Of a DNA stretch of 7,702 bases, positions 5,718-7,702 are shown piece after piece. The translations under genes and the position numbers were made by a program. The notes below the pieces were generated by a model. That model worked only from the letters and a program-made list of their open reading frames with translations. It was not told where the DNA came from and did not search any database. The DNA is taken from positions 1 through 7,702 of the forward strand of contig CALCGR010000090.1 of NCBI GenBank assembly GCA_937901025.1. Reading direction: 5' to 3'. Numbering within the stretch: the stretch's first letter is position 1; every line of letters begins with the position of its first letter. The stretch comes from an uncultured Bacteroidales bacterium. GTDB taxonomy: Bacteria; Bacteroidota; Bacteroidia; Bacteroidales; Paludibacteraceae.

Positions 5718-7310
5718 CACTTCCACCGCTTTCTTTGTGATCTCATCCTCACGCTCGAAGAGAGGGAAGAAACCCTCATCGCCGAGTACATCGCGAACGA
5801 TGTAACAATGGATGAGACGAGTCAATAGGGGACCGGATTTAGCAATCTGGTCCTCTTTTGGTTGTATATCGCGCTGTTTACAGAACGCCACCAATTGGGG
5901 CAGCAGGTTTTGTTTGATGAGGTATTGCTCGAGGCTCTGCCAAGTCTTATAACGCTTGAGTTCATCGCGGTGTGCATCCACATATTGATACGCGAACTGA
6001 TAGGTGAAGGCGAGGTTGACGACTTTGTTGTAGTAGGGAGTCATCTGGCTCGTATCCCTACCCACAAAGATATCCGGCATGATTCCTCCGCCGCCTAAGA
6101 CCACGCGACCGTTCTTGGTATAGTAACGGGTAGAGTCCCCGAAATGGATACTGTCCTCATTAAAGAACTCCCCTTGTTCGAAGCGGTCGAGGATATCCTT
6201 TTCATAGGCCTCTTTTTTGCCCATCTCGTAGGGTCGTTGGATACAACGTCCGCTGGGGGTGTAGTAACGGGCTACGGTCAGGCGGATGGCACTGCCGTCC
6301 ATAAACGGCATCTGTTGTTGCACGAGGCCTTTACCGAACGAGCGGCGACCGATGATGGTAGCGCGGTCATTATCCTGCATAGCTCCGGCAAAGATCTCGC
6401 TGGCGGAGGCGGAGAAGTTATCGATGAGTACCACTAACGGCACTTGTTTAAAACGCCCCGTACCATTGGCTTTGGCCTCGTAACGAGGATAAGCCCGGCC
6501 TTGCGAATAGACGATCATCTCATCGCGATTGAGGAACTCGTTCGCCATACGGATGGCTTGGTCCATGTATCCTCCGGAGTTCTCGCGCAGGTCCACGATA
6601 TAGGATGTAGCACCGGCTTTCTTAAGGTCCGCGAGGGCAGAGATGAACTCGTTATACGTACTCTCCCCGAACTTATTTACGCGCACAAAACCGATGGTTT
6701 TATCGATAATAAAATGGGCATCTACGGATTTGACGGGGATATCCCCGCGGGTGATGGTGTAATAGAGGGTGTCGGCACAGCCGTGGCGCAGCACCCCGAT
6801 CTTCACTTGCGTGCCCTTGGGTCCGCGCAGGGTGTGCATCACTTTTTCGTTATTGATACCCTTGCCCGTAAAACTGGTGTCGTTGACGGAGATGATTTTA
6901 TCGCCGGCCAGCACCCCTACCCCTTCGCTGGGTCCGCCGGAGATGACGGCCACGACATTGATGGTATCGTTTTGGATGGTGAACTGTACGCCGATACCGG
7001 AGAACGAGGCACTGAGTTCGGAATTGACGATCTCTAAGTCTTTCTTTGGAATATACGCCGAGTGGGGGTCCAGTTGTTTGACAATGTCCGTCATCACCTC
7101 GTCCGTGATACTATCCACGTTGAGGGAATCGACATACTGCTGCCTTAATAGTTGGAGTAGTTGGTCAACTTTGCTATCCGGGGTAGCATAGATCTGATTC
7201 CCGTTGATGATGATGCGTTGGGCATTGGCTTTGTTCCCTATTGAGTTCCCGATCAGGAACCCGAGAAACAAAAACACCACTACGATCGTAGGCCAAAGAT
7301 ACTTTTTCAT
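5694..7310 (-). CDS. S41-family carboxy-terminal processing peptidase (CtpA/Tsp-like), membrane-anchored or exported
   Basis: Serine protease of the C-terminal processing family, which trims or degrades envelope proteins. The 538-residue product opens with MKKYLW and a hydrophobic segment (about 6-22), acting as a signal anchor or a signal peptide possibly cut after ANA (28-30). There is no lipobox Cys. A pre-PDZ helix region with LDPHSAYI (about 80-87) is followed by a PDZ domain (about 100-190, with GIGVQF and GVLAGDKIISVND). The catalytic domain contains DLRENSGGYMDQ, the nucleophile Ser302 in FSASASEIF, the general base Lys327 in SFGKG and Gln331 four residues later. A helical C-terminal extension of about 120 residues follows. 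ATG at 7310 is preferred to the in-frame TTG at 7319, because the TTG lies inside the heptamer repeat and ATG-Lys-Lys is a normal signal start. It is downstream of the deaminase gene by 26 bp, likely cotranscribed, and convergent with pepD with a 24-bp overlap. Substrates are unknown. Confidence 0.95.
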   Translation of the reverse strand: MKKYLWPTIVVVFLFLGFLIGNSIGNKANAQRIIINGNQIYATPDSKVDQLLQLLRQQYVDSLNVDSITDEVMTDIVKQLDPHSAYIPKKDLEIVNSELSASFSGIGVQFTIQNDTINVVAVISGGPSEGVGVLAGDKIISVNDTSFTGKGINNEKVMHTLRGPKGTQVKIGVLRHGCADTLYYTITRGDIPVKSVDAHFIIDKTIGFVRVNKFGESTYNEFISALADLKKAGATSYIVDLRENSGGYMDQAIRMANEFLNRDEMIVYSQGRAYPRYEAKANGTGRFKQVPLVVLIDNFSASASEIFAGAMQDNDRATIIGRRSFGKGLVQQQMPFMDGSAIRLTVARYYTPSGRCIQRPYEMGKKEAYEKDILDRFEQGEFFNEDSIHFGDSTRYYTKNGRVVLGGGGIMPDIFVGRDTSQMTPYYNKVVNLAFTYQFAYQYVDAHRDELKRYKTWQSLEQYLIKQNLLPQLVAFCKQRDIQPKEDQIAKSGPLLTRLIHCYIVRDVLGDEGFFPLFEREDEITKKAVEVLKTAQNR

Positions 7311-7313
7311 ATT

Positions 7314-7348
7314 CCTCAATCCTTAATCCTTATTCCTCAATCCTCAAT
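7314..7348 (-). repeat. Degenerate tandem heptamer repeat with a stop codon in every unit
   Basis: Read on the - strand, five contiguous 7-bp units run ATTGAGG, ATTGAGG, AATAAGG, ATTAAGG, ATTGAGG, then AAT and the protease ATG. They cover the last codons of the deaminase gene and most of the 26-bp spacer. Each unit has a stop triplet at positions 3-5: TGA, TGA, TAA, TAA, TGA. The deaminase stop itself (7337-7339) is the TGA of the second unit. GAGG or AAGG at the end of every unit resembles a Shine-Dalgarno core, but the last one is only 3 bases from the ATG. It parallels the ACTAATT array before pepD. Confidence 0.9.
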
Positions 7349-7702
7349 CTTCACTACCTCTATTCCTGCTCTGCGCAGGATATCGAGTCCGTCATTGATG
7401 CGATATTCCTCTGCATAGACCACGCGTTTGATGCCGGCCTGGATGATGAGTTTGCTGCATTCCATGCAGGGCGAAGTGGTGACATAGAGCGTCGCCCCTT
7501 CGCTGCTGTTATGGCTGCGGGCAATCTTCGTGATGGCATTAGCTTCGGCGTGCAGCACGTAAGGTTTGCTTACGTTGTTATCGTCTTCGCATTTGTTCTC
7601 GAAGCCGCTGGGGGTACCATTATAACCATCGGAGATGATCATATTGTTCTTGACTAAGATCGCACCCACTTGTCGGCGTTCGCAGTAACTGTTTTCCGAC
7701 CA
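7337..7702 (-). CDS. dCMP deaminase-family zinc deaminase, N-terminus truncated by window edge
   Basis: Zinc-dependent cytidine/deoxycytidylate deaminase fold; the family usually converts dCMP to dUMP for thymidylate synthesis in the cytoplasm. The frame is open to the right edge, and the 121 visible residues begin WSENSYCERRQVGAILVKN, so roughly 25-30 N-terminal residues are missing. The GTG at 7669 is the Val of QVGA, not a start. Zinc site: His51 and Glu53 in LHAEANAI, with Cys79 and Cys82 in TTSPCMECSK. GYNGTPSG is characteristic of the dCMP deaminase (ComEB-like) branch rather than of tRNA adenosine deaminases. The C-terminus (KIED and stop) is encoded by the first two units of the heptamer repeat. 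The S41 protease gene follows 26 bp downstream in the same direction; to my recollection this pair is common in Bacteroidales. Substrate preference cannot be proven from sequence. Confidence 0.93.
   Translation of the reverse strand, partial: WSENSYCERRQVGAILVKNNMIISDGYNGTPSGFENKCEDDNNVSKPYVLHAEANAITKIARSHNSSEGATLYVTTSPCMECSKLIIQAGIKRVVYAEEYRINDGLDILRRAGIEVVKIED

Noticed and set aside
5696..5730. AGCGGT / ACCGCT inverted repeat at the end of pepD followed by a T-rich stretch, as a terminator
   Set aside because: Only a 6-bp stem with a 23-base loop, and the T-run is interrupted; could easily be chance and lies inside the protease coding end.
6444..7037. 197-codon + strand open frame opposite the S41 protease
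   Set aside because: Shadow of a clearly real - strand gene with full catalytic motifs; the + translation has no recognisable domain.
7317..7319. TTG as the protease start
   Set aside because: It lies in the last repeat unit, adds only three residues, and the ATG at 7308-7310 begins a normal Lys-Lys signal sequence.

Overview
The window looks like chromosomal DNA from a member of the Bacteroidota, most probably the order Bacteroidales. Four things suggest this: the topoisomerase IV A subunit has the Bacteroidales-type active-site and C-terminal wording, the response regulator resembles Bacteroides RprY, a CtpA-type S41 protease sits next to a dCMP deaminase, and start codons lack convincing Shine-Dalgarno sequences, being preceded by A/T-rich DNA instead. 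Base composition is roughly balanced. No transposase, integrase, phage gene, CRISPR array, tRNA or rRNA is visible. The species cannot be named from this sequence.

Layout, left to right: (1) parC, DNA topoisomerase IV subunit A, + strand, N-terminus cut off by the window edge, ending in a Pro-Glu tripeptide repeat linker and a terminal QLSLF that matches the beta-clamp-binding consensus. (2) An OmpR/RprY-like response regulator on the - strand, tail-to-tail with parC and overlapping it by 9 bp. (3) ansA, cytoplasmic type I L-asparaginase, + strand, divergent from the regulator across only 20 bp. (4) pepD, an M20C Xaa-His dipeptidase, + strand, after a 39-bp spacer that is almost wholly a tandem heptamer repeat. 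(5) A CtpA/Tsp-like S41 protease on the - strand, overlapping the pepD end by 24 bp. (6) A dCMP deaminase-family gene, - strand, upstream of the protease, cut off at its N-terminus by the right edge. Its stop codon lies inside a second heptamer repeat that fills the gap to the protease start.

The genes cover different housekeeping jobs: chromosome decatenation, signal response, asparagine and dipeptide breakdown (ansA and pepD probably share a transcript), envelope proteolysis and pyrimidine nucleotide supply. The DNA is very compact, with only about 85 bp not coding. No stretch longer than 300 bp lacks a gene.

The most unusual signal is non-coding. Both spacers between co-directional genes are built from about five tandem 7-bp units, with different sequences, and every unit carries a stop codon (TAA or TGA) at the same place on the sense strand. 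Because 7 is not a multiple of 3, successive units close successive reading frames. In the second array the units vary but the stop is kept. This could be a translational insulator or a family of genome-wide spacer repeats; that is inference. Otherwise the window is ordinary, and I see no novel multi-gene system.
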